This document shows, in pieces, positions 1 to 6,131 of a DNA stretch of 9,454 bases. Made by a program: the position numbers and the translations under genes. Position 1 is the stretch's first letter. Every line of letters starts with the position of its first letter. The stretch comes from Robiginitomaculum sp. Lineage in GTDB: Bacteria; Pseudomonadota; Alphaproteobacteria; Caulobacterales; Maricaulaceae. The notes under the pieces are model-generated. The model made no database searches. It saw only the letters and a list, made by a program, of their open reading frames with translations, and had not been told where the DNA came from. The stretch covers positions 67,469 to 76,922 of the forward strand of contig NVRS01000004.1 in the NCBI GenBank assembly GCA_002732685.1. The letters are read 5' to 3'.

Positions 1-178
1 TGAAGCCCTCAACCCTACTCATACGGGCCGTAATTGCCCGCGACGCATTCACGTCATTAAGAGAGCGGGCAAAATTGCGTTCATCGCCCTTCTTGACACC
101 TGCAGTCATCACTGTGCTGCAGCCAGTTGTCATAAGCGCGAAAACGCTGGCAGACAGGAGTATAGTTAATTTTTTCAT
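1..178 (-). CDS. Putative BON-domain-type lipoprotein (partial, N-terminal 59 residues)
   Basis: The reading frame starts at the ATG read from 178 back to 176 and runs off the left edge, so only the first 59 residues are seen. Residues 1-20 form a lipoprotein signal: a lysine pair, a hydrophobic stretch, then MTTGC with Cys20 as the lipidated residue. The lipobox is imperfect because threonine sits where leucine is usual. The mature part, with an ERNFARSLNDV segment followed by short helical sequence, resembles the start of BON-domain envelope lipoproteins of the YraP/OsmY kind, which associate with the outer membrane. The decisive part of the BON domain lies outside the window, so the family call is inference. 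An AGGG stretch a few bases before the ATG serves as ribosome binding site. The gene is divergent from the DUF2794 gene, with 85 bases between the starts. Confidence 0.7.
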   Translation of the reverse strand, partial: MKKLTILLSASVFALMTTGCSTVMTAGVKKGDERNFARSLNDVNASRAITARMSRVEGF

Positions 179-228
179 AAACCCTAATTACAACCATCAC
201 CTTACTCATTCGTTACCAAACCTGTGTC

Positions 229-263
229 TTTACATTAATTCCGGTTTAAGTATTCTATACTCT
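229..263 (+). promoter_or_regulatory. Candidate sigma70-type promoter for the DUF2794 gene, possibly leaderless
   Basis: TTTACA at 229-234 and TATTCT at 251-256 are separated by 16 bases, a good match to a housekeeping promoter. Transcription would begin about seven bases after the -10 box, at or within a base or two of the ATG at 264. No Shine-Dalgarno sequence precedes that ATG, which fits a leaderless mRNA. A second, overlapping -10-like TATACT lies at 256-261 but has no well-placed -35 box. The promoter assignment is by eye. Confidence 0.4.
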
Positions 264-620
264 ATGAGTGCAAAAATTATCCTAATATCTCGCCAACATC
301 CTAAAGCAGCCCGCCAAAACCGTGCACCCGTTGCTTTTAACCATCAGGAACTTGGCACCATTCTCAATGTCTATGGTCAGATGATAGCACTCGGGCATTG
401 GAAAGATTATGCCATTGATATGCTGACCGAACGAGCCGTGTTTTCTATTTACCGTCAGGCCACACAAACACCGCTTTATCAGATCAACAAACGTCCCGAA
501 CTACGGGGCAAGCAAGGACAGTTTAGTGTTGTTGCCCCGGGCGGGTTGATACTGAAACGTGGCCATGATTTGAAAACCGTCCTACGTGTATTTGATAAAT
601 TCAGGTTCAAGAGCCTCTGA
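264..620 (+). CDS. DUF2794 family protein
   Basis: This encodes a 118-residue soluble protein of unknown function. From about residue 24 onward it follows the DUF2794 pattern widespread in Alphaproteobacteria: an N-terminal helix (FNHQELGTILNVYGQM), a WKDYAIDML segment at 46-54, a VFSIYRQA strand at 59-66, an LYQINKRPEL segment at 71-80 and the closing ILKRGHDLKTVLRVFDK at 96-112. No signal peptide or membrane segment is present, so it is probably cytoplasmic. The reading frame stays open back to base 75, but an upstream start would overlap the divergent lipoprotein gene and add residues that do not look like the family, so the ATG at 264 is chosen. No ribosome binding site is visible. It appears to be a single-gene transcript, as the next gene runs the opposite way. 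Confidence 0.88.
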   Translation: MSAKIILISRQHPKAARQNRAPVAFNHQELGTILNVYGQMIALGHWKDYAIDMLTERAVFSIYRQATQTPLYQINKRPELRGKQGQFSVVAPGGLILKRGHDLKTVLRVFDKFRFKSL

Positions 621-655
621 TCATTATTTAATTTAGGCCTATTATTCAGGCCATG

Positions 656-688
656 AAAAAACCCGCTAACCTAAAGGCTAACGGGTTT
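656..688 (-). terminator. Rho-independent terminator of the 112-aa membrane protein gene
   Basis: Arms 660-671 and 676-687 pair across a four-base loop. Read on the minus strand all twelve pairs form, two of them as G-U wobbles, and the stem runs into six U residues (656-661). Read on the plus strand the two wobble positions become A-C mismatches, so the hairpin is built for the minus-strand gene ending at 718. It may still stop plus-strand transcripts from DUF2794 weakly. A smaller five-pair stem (636-640 with 648-652) lies beside it without a U tract. Confidence 0.85.
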
Positions 689-717
689 AAAGTTTGATCT
701 TAGTTTTAGCGTCCAGA

Positions 718-1056
718 TTAGCTTTCGGTGCCTTTACCCAAAATTACGCGTTCTACAGTCGTTTTGCAGACAGCCATTAGTGCGCCAGCACTTAGAACCA
801 ATGCGTAGTTTTCGAAAATAGCGGACAAATACCCGCCAACAGCTGGAATTGACATCCAAGCAGCAGCGCCGCCTGCTGCTAAAAATATAGCGGCAACAAT
901 CAATCCAAGACGGTGTTCTTGATCAGAAAAGTATCCGCCGACCAAGCCTAGAACAGCCAAGATCATTCCACCTTGTGCAAAAGATTCTTTGCTAACAAAT
1001 GATAATACGACGGCAGCCAACAGGCTAACTATCCAAATAATACGTGCAATAGACAT
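718..1056 (-). CDS. Small integral membrane protein, four predicted helices, unknown function
   Basis: This is a 112-residue, strongly hydrophobic protein that I do not recognise as a named family. Predicted membrane segments lie near residues 3-21, 29-43, 50-68 and 82-98, separated by short loops such as SKESFAQGG and SDQEHR. The C-terminal tail (CKTTVERVILGKGTES) is polar and likely cytoplasmic. Glycine- and alanine-rich helices suggest tight helix packing. The frame is open to 1119, but the ATG at 1056 is preceded by AAAGGGG at a good distance and begins directly with the hydrophobic helix, so it is preferred. A candidate promoter lies at 1091-1119 and a terminator follows at 656-688, so the gene is probably transcribed alone. 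Confidence 0.75.
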   Translation of the reverse strand: MSIARIIWIVSLLAAVVLSFVSKESFAQGGMILAVLGLVGGYFSDQEHRLGLIVAAIFLAAGGAAAWMSIPAVGGYLSAIFENYALVLSAGALMAVCKTTVERVILGKGTES

Positions 1057-1090
1057 AAATTTCCCCTTTAAAGAGTTTTGTGTTATAGGC

Positions 1091-1119
1091 ATTCTGCCCA
1101 CTACGATTTGCCGCCTCAA
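1091..1119 (-). promoter_or_regulatory. Candidate promoter of the 112-aa membrane protein gene
   Basis: On the minus strand TTGAGG (1114-1119) and CAGAAT (1091-1096) are separated by 17 bases. Transcription would begin near 1084, leaving a leader of about 28 bases that contains the AAAGGGG ribosome binding site. The -35 match is fair and the -10 match moderate. Confidence 0.35.
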
Positions 1120-1177
1120 GCTCTCTGGCCCGTTAACAACGCCCGTTTCTTAACATTTTTTTAATGTTGGCGCAAAG

Positions 1178-1208
1178 AAAAAAGCCCTATCGCGAAATAG
1201 AGCTTTTT
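1178..1208 (-). terminator. Rho-independent terminator of the Bax inhibitor-1 family gene
   Basis: The arms AAAAAGCCCTAT and ATAGAGCTTTTT pair across a six-base loop (1191-1196). On the minus strand the one non-Watson-Crick position is a U-G wobble, and the stem ends in a run of six U residues. It lies about 20 bases after the stop of the gene ending at 1230. The A-rich outer stem means it could also work partially on the plus strand, where that pair becomes a C-A mismatch. Confidence 0.85.
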
Positions 1209-1229
1209 ACAGTTTTAATTTGTAATAAT

Positions 1230-1970
1230 TTAATCGCTACCAAACATACTCATCAGTATAGAAAAAATGTTGATGAACGACAGCAGCAATGACGCTGCGC
1301 CGTATACAGACATTTTCTCTGCAAGTTCCGCATTTCCGGCTGTAGCATAATACATACGCTTTAACGATTGTGTTTCCCATGCGGTGATACCACAAATAGC
1401 AACAAGGCCTACCAAGTTAAACAGGAAGCCAGCCGTACCCACCATGGCCAAAGCTGGAATAAACATACCAAGTATATTGATAGCAACAAAGCCAACAAAA
1501 ACCATGATAAAAAATTTGGCAATTCCGCCCAAATCTTTTTTGATTGTATAGCCCACAAGACTAACACCGAGGAAAGCTGTCGCTGCCATAAAGAATATCT
1601 TGACGGAGATCATCGGATCAACAAGAACCGCGATAGAAGATAGCCAAACCCCCATAATAGCGGCAAAACTGAACAAAAATACCTTAACAGCACTTACGCT
1701 CATGGAATGTAGCTTACGGCCAACTGCACCGAACAAAACTACGATACCGATAGTCAAGCCAATAGCAGCGCCGGGACTATAGAGCATTCGACCAATATCG
1801 GATAATCCGCCAGTTGCAGTTAACAAAACTTTGGTGCCAAAAAGATAAGCAACAAGACCAGACACGGCCATAGCCATGACCATATATTTATAAGTGCCCA
1901 GCATAAAATTGCGCAGACCCAGATCCATTTCACCGCCGCGGGCTAATGCATCATTAGAATGTTGGTTCAT
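1230..1970 (-). CDS. Bax inhibitor-1 / YccA family inner-membrane protein
   Basis: This is a 246-residue polytopic protein of the BI-1/YccA (UPF0005) family, in line with the usual bacterial length of 215-250. After a polar N terminus of about 25 residues, about seven hydrophobic segments follow, starting near residues 27, 64, 95, 121, 153, 179 and 222. Family landmarks include YTIKKDLGGIAKF (141-153), the ITAWETQSLKRMY segment (195-207) and the C-terminal LLLSFINIFSILM (228-240). Bacterial members are membrane calcium-leak channels or FtsH modulators. The two aspartates forming the pH-sensing pair in Bacillus YetJ appear to be Glu199 and Ser231 here. The ATG at 1970 follows GGAG at ideal spacing; a further in-frame ATG at 1982 lacks one. 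The gene is divergent from the Tas-like gene and ends in a terminator at 1178-1208. Confidence 0.92.
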   Translation of the reverse strand: MNQHSNDALARGGEMDLGLRNFMLGTYKYMVMAMAVSGLVAYLFGTKVLLTATGGLSDIGRMLYSPGAAIGLTIGIVVLFGAVGRKLHSMSVSAVKVFLFSFAAIMGVWLSSIAVLVDPMISVKIFFMAATAFLGVSLVGYTIKKDLGGIAKFFIMVFVGFVAINILGMFIPALAMVGTAGFLFNLVGLVAICGITAWETQSLKRMYYATAGNAELAEKMSVYGAASLLLSFINIFSILMSMFGSD

Positions 1971-2019
1971 TTTAGTCTCCATAATAAGGCCAGTATATAA
2001 GATTAGCCAATTAATGCTT

Positions 2020-2033
2020 GCGCACAACTGCGC
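2020..2033. repeat. Short inverted repeat in the BI-1/tas divergent promoter region
   Basis: GCGCA and TGCGC form a perfect five-base inverted repeat around a four-base centre. It sits between two divergently transcribed genes and overlaps a weak -35-like TTGTGC (2022-2027) reading toward the BI-1 gene, with TAATCT at 2000-2005 as possible -10. It could be a regulator binding site, but a repeat this short can arise by chance. Confidence 0.3.
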
Positions 2034-2054
2034 TAAGTTCATATTCGTACCATA

Positions 2055-2102
2055 TAGGTGTTTTAAGCAAAAATCCAAGTCAAATTAACAAGAATACACC
2101 TA
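2055..2102. repeat. Spaced inverted repeat upstream of the Tas-like gene
   Basis: TAGGTGT (2055-2061) and its reverse complement ACACCTA (2096-2102) flank 34 A/T-rich bases. The right arm ends at the ribosome binding site AGGAG (2102-2106) of the gene starting at 2114. The centres of the arms are about 41 bases apart. It could act as a paired operator or as a leader hairpin near the ribosome binding site. No homologue was compared. Confidence 0.3.
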
Positions 2103-2113
2103 GGAGACATCGA

Positions 2114-3160
2114 ATGAAATTTTCAAATCTTGGGCAAACTGGTACAAAAGTTTCGCGAGTTTGCCTCGGAACTATGACTTTCGGTCAACAAAATACCGAA
2201 TCAGAAGCCCATGCCCAGCTTGACTACGCAATCTCTCGCGGGGTCAACTTTATTGATACTGCCGAGCTTTACCCAATCCCGCCAAAGCCGGATACGCGCG
2301 GGCTCACCGAAAAATACATCGGGACGTGGCTCAAGGAACGCGGTAACCGCGACAAACTTGTCATTGCCACAAAGATCGTTGGCCGCATGGACGGCGCTAA
2401 CTGGTTTCGCCCGGAAGGTAACCCACCGCGCCAAACCAAAGCTGATATTGATTTTGCCATAGAGCGTTCTCTTAAAGCCCTGCAAACGGACTATATAGAT
2501 CTGTATCAACTGCATTGGCCAGACAGGCCGCGCGAAGTGTTTGGTTTTCATTCGTTTCAGGATTTCGGCATAGACGATATGATACCGTTCGAAGATACAC
2601 TGGAAGCCCTTGCCCGGCATGTGGAGAAAGGCAACATCCGTCATCTCGGCCTGTCTAACGAAAGCGCATGGGGGACTATGCGTTACCTAGCCTTATCGGA
2701 AAAGCATGGTTGGCCGCGAATGGCATCCATTCAAAACGTGTATTCCATGGTCAGCCGCCGCTTCGATTATGACCTAGCGGAGATCGCCGTACGCGAAAAT
2801 ATTGGACTGCTGGCATATTCCCCCCTCGCCCAAGGTTTCTTGACCGGCAAATACAGAGACGGCGCGGAACCAGCCGGAGCGCGTAAAACTCTGTTTGGCC
2901 GAATGGAGCGCTACGAAAGCGGTGCGGCAGCACAGGCTATTGCGGAATGCGAAGACCTCGCTCAAGAATTCGGTATAAGCTCCGCGCAGCTTGCTCTTAA
3001 ATTTGTCGATAGTCGCCCGTTTACAACGGCAACCATTATTGGTGCAACCAATCTGGAACAACTGGCTGAAAACATAGATGCCTTTGATCTTGAATGGAGC
3101 GACGAAATGCATAAAGCCGTTCATAAATTCCACGTTAAATATAGATCGCCCTGCCCTTAA
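2114..3160 (+). CDS. tas: NADP(H)-dependent aldo/keto reductase, Tas type
   Basis: This encodes a 348-residue aldo/keto reductase that follows E. coli Tas along its whole length, close to the 346 residues of Tas. The enzyme class reduces aldehydes and ketones with NADPH on a TIM-barrel fold in the cytoplasm; the physiological substrate of Tas is not settled. The catalytic tetrad is visible as Asp48 and Tyr53 in FIDTAELYP, Lys87 in VIATKIVG and His134 in YQLHWPDRP. The Tas-like proline-rich loop IPPKPDTRGLTEKYIG follows Tyr53, and the cofactor-binding end reads TIIGATNLEQLAENID near 310-325. The frame is open from 2018, but the ATG at 2114 is preceded by AGGAG seven bases upstream and starts the family sequence. 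The ThpR-like gene follows after 24 bases, so the two are probably cotranscribed. Confidence 0.93.
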   Translation: MKFSNLGQTGTKVSRVCLGTMTFGQQNTESEAHAQLDYAISRGVNFIDTAELYPIPPKPDTRGLTEKYIGTWLKERGNRDKLVIATKIVGRMDGANWFRPEGNPPRQTKADIDFAIERSLKALQTDYIDLYQLHWPDRPREVFGFHSFQDFGIDDMIPFEDTLEALARHVEKGNIRHLGLSNESAWGTMRYLALSEKHGWPRMASIQNVYSMVSRRFDYDLAEIAVRENIGLLAYSPLAQGFLTGKYRDGAEPAGARKTLFGRMERYESGAAAQAIAECEDLAQEFGISSAQLALKFVDSRPFTTATIIGATNLEQLAENIDAFDLEWSDEMHKAVHKFHVKYRSPCP

Positions 3161-3184
3161 TTTTGAAACCCAATTGCTAAAACA

Positions 3185-3727
3185 ATGCCTACATATTTTG
3201 CAGCTATAAAACTATCTGAAGATATTCTGGATGCTATAGAACCCTTGCAAAAAGGTATTGAAGGCGTCAATTGGTCGCCGCGTGACAATTTGCATATTAC
3301 CATTGGCTATTTCGGCGAACTTAGTGATGAATACGTAAAAATGCTTGACCGTGAATTAGCCCGCTCCCCCGGCTTTGGATTTGATGTCAGTTTATCGGGG
3401 GTCGATTATTTTGGTAGCTCGCGCCCGCATACACTTTGGCTCGGGATCAAGAAAAACCATGCATTAACTGCTCTGCATGATCATGTGCGCAGCGCTGCCC
3501 GGCGCAGTGCTATTAAAATGGAAAGCAGAAATTTCAGGCCACATTTAAGTTTGGCCTATTTACGCCGCGACATCGCTAAAGATGATTTCGAAAGATATTT
3601 ACGCCGCTATATCCACTTCACATCCAAACCATTTTTGATCGACCAGTTCGCTCTCTACTCAACCCAAAGACATAAAAACGACCCTAACACTTATATTAAA
3701 GAAGCCAGTTATCCTTTAATTGGTTAG
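3185..3727 (+). CDS. thpR: RNA 2',3'-cyclic phosphodiesterase (2H superfamily, ThpR/LigT type)
   Basis: This is a 180-residue cytoplasmic protein of the 2H phosphoesterase superfamily. The two catalytic HxT/Sx motifs are present: HITI at residues 37-40 and HLSL at 120-123, each in its usual setting (NLHITIGYFGEL and RPHLSLAYL). ThpR enzymes open 2',3'-cyclic phosphate ends of RNA to 2'-phosphates; older annotations call them 2'-5' RNA ligases because of a weak reverse activity. The C-terminal LYSTQRHKNDPNTYI segment and final SYPL are also typical. Length fits the family. The Shine-Dalgarno sequence is weak, which suggests translation helped by the upstream Tas-like gene. A hairpin follows 11 bases after its end. 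I see no clear functional link between the reductase and this enzyme. Confidence 0.92.
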   Translation: MPTYFAAIKLSEDILDAIEPLQKGIEGVNWSPRDNLHITIGYFGELSDEYVKMLDRELARSPGFGFDVSLSGVDYFGSSRPHTLWLGIKKNHALTALHDHVRSAARRSAIKMESRNFRPHLSLAYLRRDIAKDDFERYLRRYIHFTSKPFLIDQFALYSTQRHKNDPNTYIKEASYPLIG

Positions 3728-3733
3728 GCAAGA

Positions 3734-3764
3734 CAAAACGGGCTCGGCAATGCCGAACCCGTTC
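3734..3764. terminator. Hairpin terminator between convergent thpR and glycine-zipper genes
   Basis: Arms 3738-3748 and 3752-3762 form an eleven-pair GC-rich stem with a three-base loop. On the minus strand the single odd pair is a G-U wobble and the tail is UUUUGUCUU. On the plus strand it is a C-A mismatch with the tail UUCUUC. It therefore suits the minus-strand gene ending at 3785 best, but lies 11 bases after the thpR stop and probably serves both. Confidence 0.75.
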
Positions 3765-3784
3765 TTCAGATAATCATTTGAAAC

Positions 3785-4477
3785 TTAGTAAGAGCGTCTT
3801 TGCTTACGTAAGCGTTTTTTCAACCGTCTTTCTTTGCGTTCCAAGCGGTGAATTTCCTTGTGAACCCACTCTTGTTTTTGAGCAAGGCGTGGACGGTATT
3901 CACGGCGTAATCTGCGCTCGAGACGGCGATCTTTGTCACGCAACTCATGCAAACGGTACCGCACATCACCAAGCTGGGCCCGCAATTCATTTACACGGGT
4001 ATAGTTGACGTTGTTATAGCCATTGTTACGATAGCCATTGTGGGTACTATATGTGCGTCTAGGCTGAGAAACTCGGCGTGTTGCTACCGTACCGCCGTAA
4101 ACAATAGGAACAGTACGTCCATAGGTTTGGCCGCTATATGTGGTATTGGTATTGCTATAGCCAACACGACGTCTTTTGTCGCAATCAACACTTTCATCAC
4201 CAATAGCAGCTCCGGCTATGCCGCCAAGAACGGCACCAATAATGGAACCTTCAGTGCGAGCACCATTTCCAGAGACTTGTGAGCCAGCGACACCGCCGAC
4301 AACAGCTCCAAGAAGTCCGCCAATCAATTGGGCGTCATTTTCTTGAGAACGGCACTTCTGACCGGGATCATAATAGCCTCTATTATTGTCCGTAGCCTGA
4401 GCCAGAGTGGGCAGAGAAATAGCCGCACCTGCGAGGGTCGCGAGAGTGGCGGCACGTAAGGTTGTGAGCATTTTCAT
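3785..4477 (-). CDS. Exported glycine-zipper (17 kDa antigen-like) protein with basic coiled-coil tail
   Basis: This 230-residue protein has a Sec signal peptide at residues 1-28, with likely cleavage after LAQA. Residues 51-93 form a glycine-zipper two-helix region, with GGLLGAVVGGVAG and GAVLGGIAGAAIG joined by a short polar turn, as in the Rickettsia 17-kDa surface antigen fold. Cysteines 42 and 99 bracket it, an arrangement seen in related glycine-zipper proteins and compatible with a disulfide. Residues 105-160 are low in complexity and rich in Tyr, Asn, Thr and Gly. Residues 160-230 are a very basic, Arg/Lys/Glu-rich helix, probably a coiled coil. There is no lipobox, so it is likely periplasmic or outer-membrane associated. 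An AGGAG sits six bases before the ATG. Function is unknown; a structural or stress role in the envelope is inference. Confidence 0.82.
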   Translation of the reverse strand: MKMLTTLRAATLATLAGAAISLPTLAQATDNNRGYYDPGQKCRSQENDAQLIGGLLGAVVGGVAGSQVSGNGARTEGSIIGAVLGGIAGAAIGDESVDCDKRRRVGYSNTNTTYSGQTYGRTVPIVYGGTVATRRVSQPRRTYSTHNGYRNNGYNNVNYTRVNELRAQLGDVRYRLHELRDKDRRLERRLRREYRPRLAQKQEWVHKEIHRLERKERRLKKRLRKQRRSY

Positions 4478-4580
4478 GTCAAACTCCTGTGTTCGGATCC
4501 GGGCGGCGAAATTGCCTATCGGTGTTCCTTGTAGGATTGCTTTATATGAAAAGTCGTCTGAATGCTTTCTGAGCAGGAAA

Positions 4581-4610
4581 TTTATATTGGGTTCATATTA
4601 TAGGAGCCAA
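4581..4610 (-). promoter_or_regulatory. Candidate promoter of the glycine-zipper gene
   Basis: The 193 bases between aroC and the glycine-zipper gene hold no convincing gene. On the minus strand TTGGCT (4605-4610) and TATAAA (4581-4586) are 18 bases apart, which would give a leader of roughly 95 bases. I found no strong terminator behind aroC: only a five-pair stem (4618-4622 with 4631-4635) without a U tract, so read-through from aroC remains possible. Confidence 0.35.
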
Positions 4611-4670
4611 CCTTTGTAGGCGATGAGACGGCCTAACAGTGGCAAGAAAATTTCTGCATCGAATACAAAT

Positions 4671-5780
4671 TTAGCGGCTTTCATCACCGCAAATGATAGT
4701 ACCCACCTGCCCACCAACTTGTCCTCTGTGGCGTATTTTTTGATCGGCGAGCACACATGCCAGCATGGCTTCAGCGACAGGCACGGCGCGGATACCAACG
4801 CACGGGTCATGGCGACCTTTGGTGCGAATTTCAGTTTCCTTACCGTCCCGTGTAATCGTTTTACGCGGGGTCAAAATGGACGAGGTTGGCTTGATGGCCA
4901 TATGAGCAACAATTGTATCCCCGTTGGAAATTCCGCCCAAGATACCACCAGCATTATTCGTCAAAAAGAGGGGCTTACCATCCTGCATGCGGATTTCGTC
5001 TGCATTATCTGTACCGCTAAAAGCTGCCGTAGCGAAACCCGAACCAATCTCCACGCCTTTAGCCGCATTGATTGACATCAGCGCGGCGGCGATTTCCGTA
5101 TCCAGTTTTGCATAAACCGGTGCACCCCATCCCGCCGGAACACCATCAGCCTGAACTTCGACAATGGCACCAACGGAGTTACCGTCTTTGCGAATACCGT
5201 CCAGATAACTGGCCCACTCGTCTACCATATTTTTATCAGGACAGAAAAACGGGTTATTGCCAACCTCGTCCCAATCCCAATTATCACCGTCAATCATCTT
5301 GCTGCCCATCTGGGTCAATGCGCCGCGGATGAGGATGTCGTCTCCGAGAACTTTACGTGCTACGGCACCGGCCGCAACCCGCATCGCGGTTTCGCGAGCA
5401 CTGGAGCGACCACCGCCCCTATAATCCCGAAATCCGTATTTGGCATCATAAGTAAAGTCCGCATGCCCCGGACGATAAACATCTTTGATATCGCCGTAAT
5501 CCCGTGAACGCTGATCGGTATTTTCTATCAACAAAGAAATCGGTGTGCCCGTAGTCCGACCTTCAAACACACCCGATAGAATTTTCACCTGGTCGGCTTC
5601 TTGACGCTGGGTGACAAATTTTGATGTGCCAGGCCTACGCTGGTCAAGGAATGTCTGAATAAAACTTTCGTCTAGTTCCAGTCCTGGCGGACAACCGTCA
5701 ATCACACAGCCAATAGAAGGGCCGTGGCTTTCGCCCCAGCTGGTAAATCTAAACATATGTCCGAATGTATTATGTGACAT
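4671..5780 (-). CDS. aroC: Chorismate synthase
   Basis: AroC converts 5-enolpyruvylshikimate 3-phosphate to chorismate, the last common step to the aromatic amino acids, folate and quinones, and needs reduced FMN. The 369-residue protein is full length and shows the family signatures: WGESHG at 15-20, the [15 protein letters not shown] segment with His106, the [10 protein letters not shown] flavin-binding stretch at 122-131, [11 protein letters not shown] at 275-285 and the [14 protein letters not shown] signature at 322-335. The start at [10 protein letters not shown] is the conserved family start, although no good Shine-Dalgarno sequence precedes it. The last 12 residues or so extend slightly past the usual end. 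It lies 62 bases downstream of the J-domain gene on the same strand, so the two may share a transcript. A TTGACT and a small hairpin (5793-5806) lie in that gap, but no clear -10 box. Confidence 0.98.
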   Translation of the reverse strand: MSHNTFGHMFRFTSWGESHGPSIGCVIDGCPPGLELDESFIQTFLDQRRPGTSKFVTQRQEADQVKILSGVFEGRTTGTPISLLIENTDQRSRDYGDIKDVYRPGHADFTYDAKYGFRDYRGGGRSSARETAMRVAAGAVARKVLGDDILIRGALTQMGSKMIDGDNWDWDEVGNNPFFCPDKNMVDEWASYLDGIRKDGNSVGAIVEVQADGVPAGWGAPVYAKLDTEIAAALMSINAAKGVEIGSGFATAAFSGTDNADEIRMQDGKPLFLTNNAGGILGGISNGDTIVAHMAIKPTSSILTPRKTITRDGKETEIRTKGRHDPCVGIRAVPVAEAMLACVLADQKIRHRGQVGGQVGTIICGDESR

Positions 5781-5842
5781 GCAATCTAGCTACAGCAACT
5801 ATGCTGAGCGTACCAGTCAATTCTTGGGCTTGAGGACTAAAG

Positions 5843-6058
5843 TTAAACTGCGCGGGAACCTGCTTGAACACGGATAGTTTGTGGCGCAGGCGGGATCAAG
5901 GTCTCGTAAGCCTGCTTGCACTTTACGAATGCACTGACACTACCATAAGGACTATCTGGATGATAAAATTTGGCTTTAGCACGCCACGCCGCTCTAATCT
6001 CGGCTTCTCGTGCGCTCATATTTAATCCCAATGTCATCATTGCCTGATGCCGTGTCAT
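5843..6058 (-). CDS. Minimal J-domain protein (DnaJ-like, 71 residues)
   Basis: The protein is little more than a J domain. Helix I (QAMMTLGLN) leads to a basic helix II (EAEIRAAWRAKAKFY at 18-32), then the HPD motif at residues 33-35 and helix III (SVSAFVKCKQAYETL at 40-54). HPD is what J proteins use to stimulate ATP hydrolysis by DnaK-type Hsp70. There is no Gly/Phe linker, zinc finger or substrate-binding domain and no membrane anchor, so it is a class III J protein whose client cannot be read from its sequence. GGAGGG stands six bases before the ATG at 6058; an earlier ATG two bases after it meets a stop at once. It is codirectional with aroC and divergent from pdxH. A DnaJ-like gene near pdxH is common in Alphaproteobacteria, but fabI, often part of that group, is not in this window. 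Confidence 0.88.
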   Translation of the reverse strand: MTRHQAMMTLGLNMSAREAEIRAAWRAKAKFYHPDSPYGSVSAFVKCKQAYETLIPPAPQTIRVQAGSRAV

Positions 6059-6073
6059 CTCATCCCTCCATTA

Positions 6074-6102
6074 TAGACAAGAAGACCTAAGCCCCCTATG
6101 GT
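6074..6102 (+). promoter_or_regulatory. Candidate promoter of pdxH
   Basis: TAGACA (6074-6079) and TATGGT (6097-6102) are separated by 17 bases in the short gap between the divergent J-domain and pdxH starts. Transcription would begin near 6109, leaving about 20 untranslated bases. No clear ribosome binding site precedes the pdxH ATG. The match is moderate. Confidence 0.3.
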
Positions 6103-6131
6103 AAATACCTCACTAACAAGCATGGTTAACA

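Noticed and set aside
75..263. N-terminal extension of the DUF2794 reading frame to base 75
   Set aside because: It would overlap the oppositely oriented lipoprotein gene, covers the promoter, and adds 63 residues unlike the family.
1057..1119. Upstream extension of the 112-aa membrane protein
   Set aside because: The internal ATG at 1056 has a strong AAAGGGG ribosome binding site and starts directly with the hydrophobic helix; the extension covers the candidate promoter.
1152..1168. AACATT-T5-AATGTT inverted repeat upstream of the 112-aa gene
   Set aside because: A short A/T-rich dyad of this kind is expected by chance, and the separate hairpin at 1178-1208 explains termination here.
3947..4282. 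Open frame on the plus strand opposite the glycine-zipper gene
   Set aside because: Its sequence is the shadow of the repetitive glycine/arginine-rich coding on the other strand.
4598..4684. A 28-codon minus-strand reading frame whose ATG overlaps the end of aroC
   Set aside because: It has no clear ribosome binding site and no family resemblance. It could be a frameshifted aroC extension, but aroC is already full length.
4623..5075. A 150-codon open frame on the plus strand opposite aroC
   Set aside because: It is antisense to the conserved C-terminal half of aroC, with no ribosome binding site or recognisable protein features.
5793..5806. CAGCA-N4-TGCTG hairpin just before the aroC start
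   Set aside because: Only five pairs, no U tract, and no attenuator-like alternative structure was apparent.
6070..6075. Perfect TATAAT on the minus strand just before the J-domain gene
   Set aside because: Using it would start transcription inside or after the GGAGGG ribosome binding site, and no -35 box lies at the right distance.
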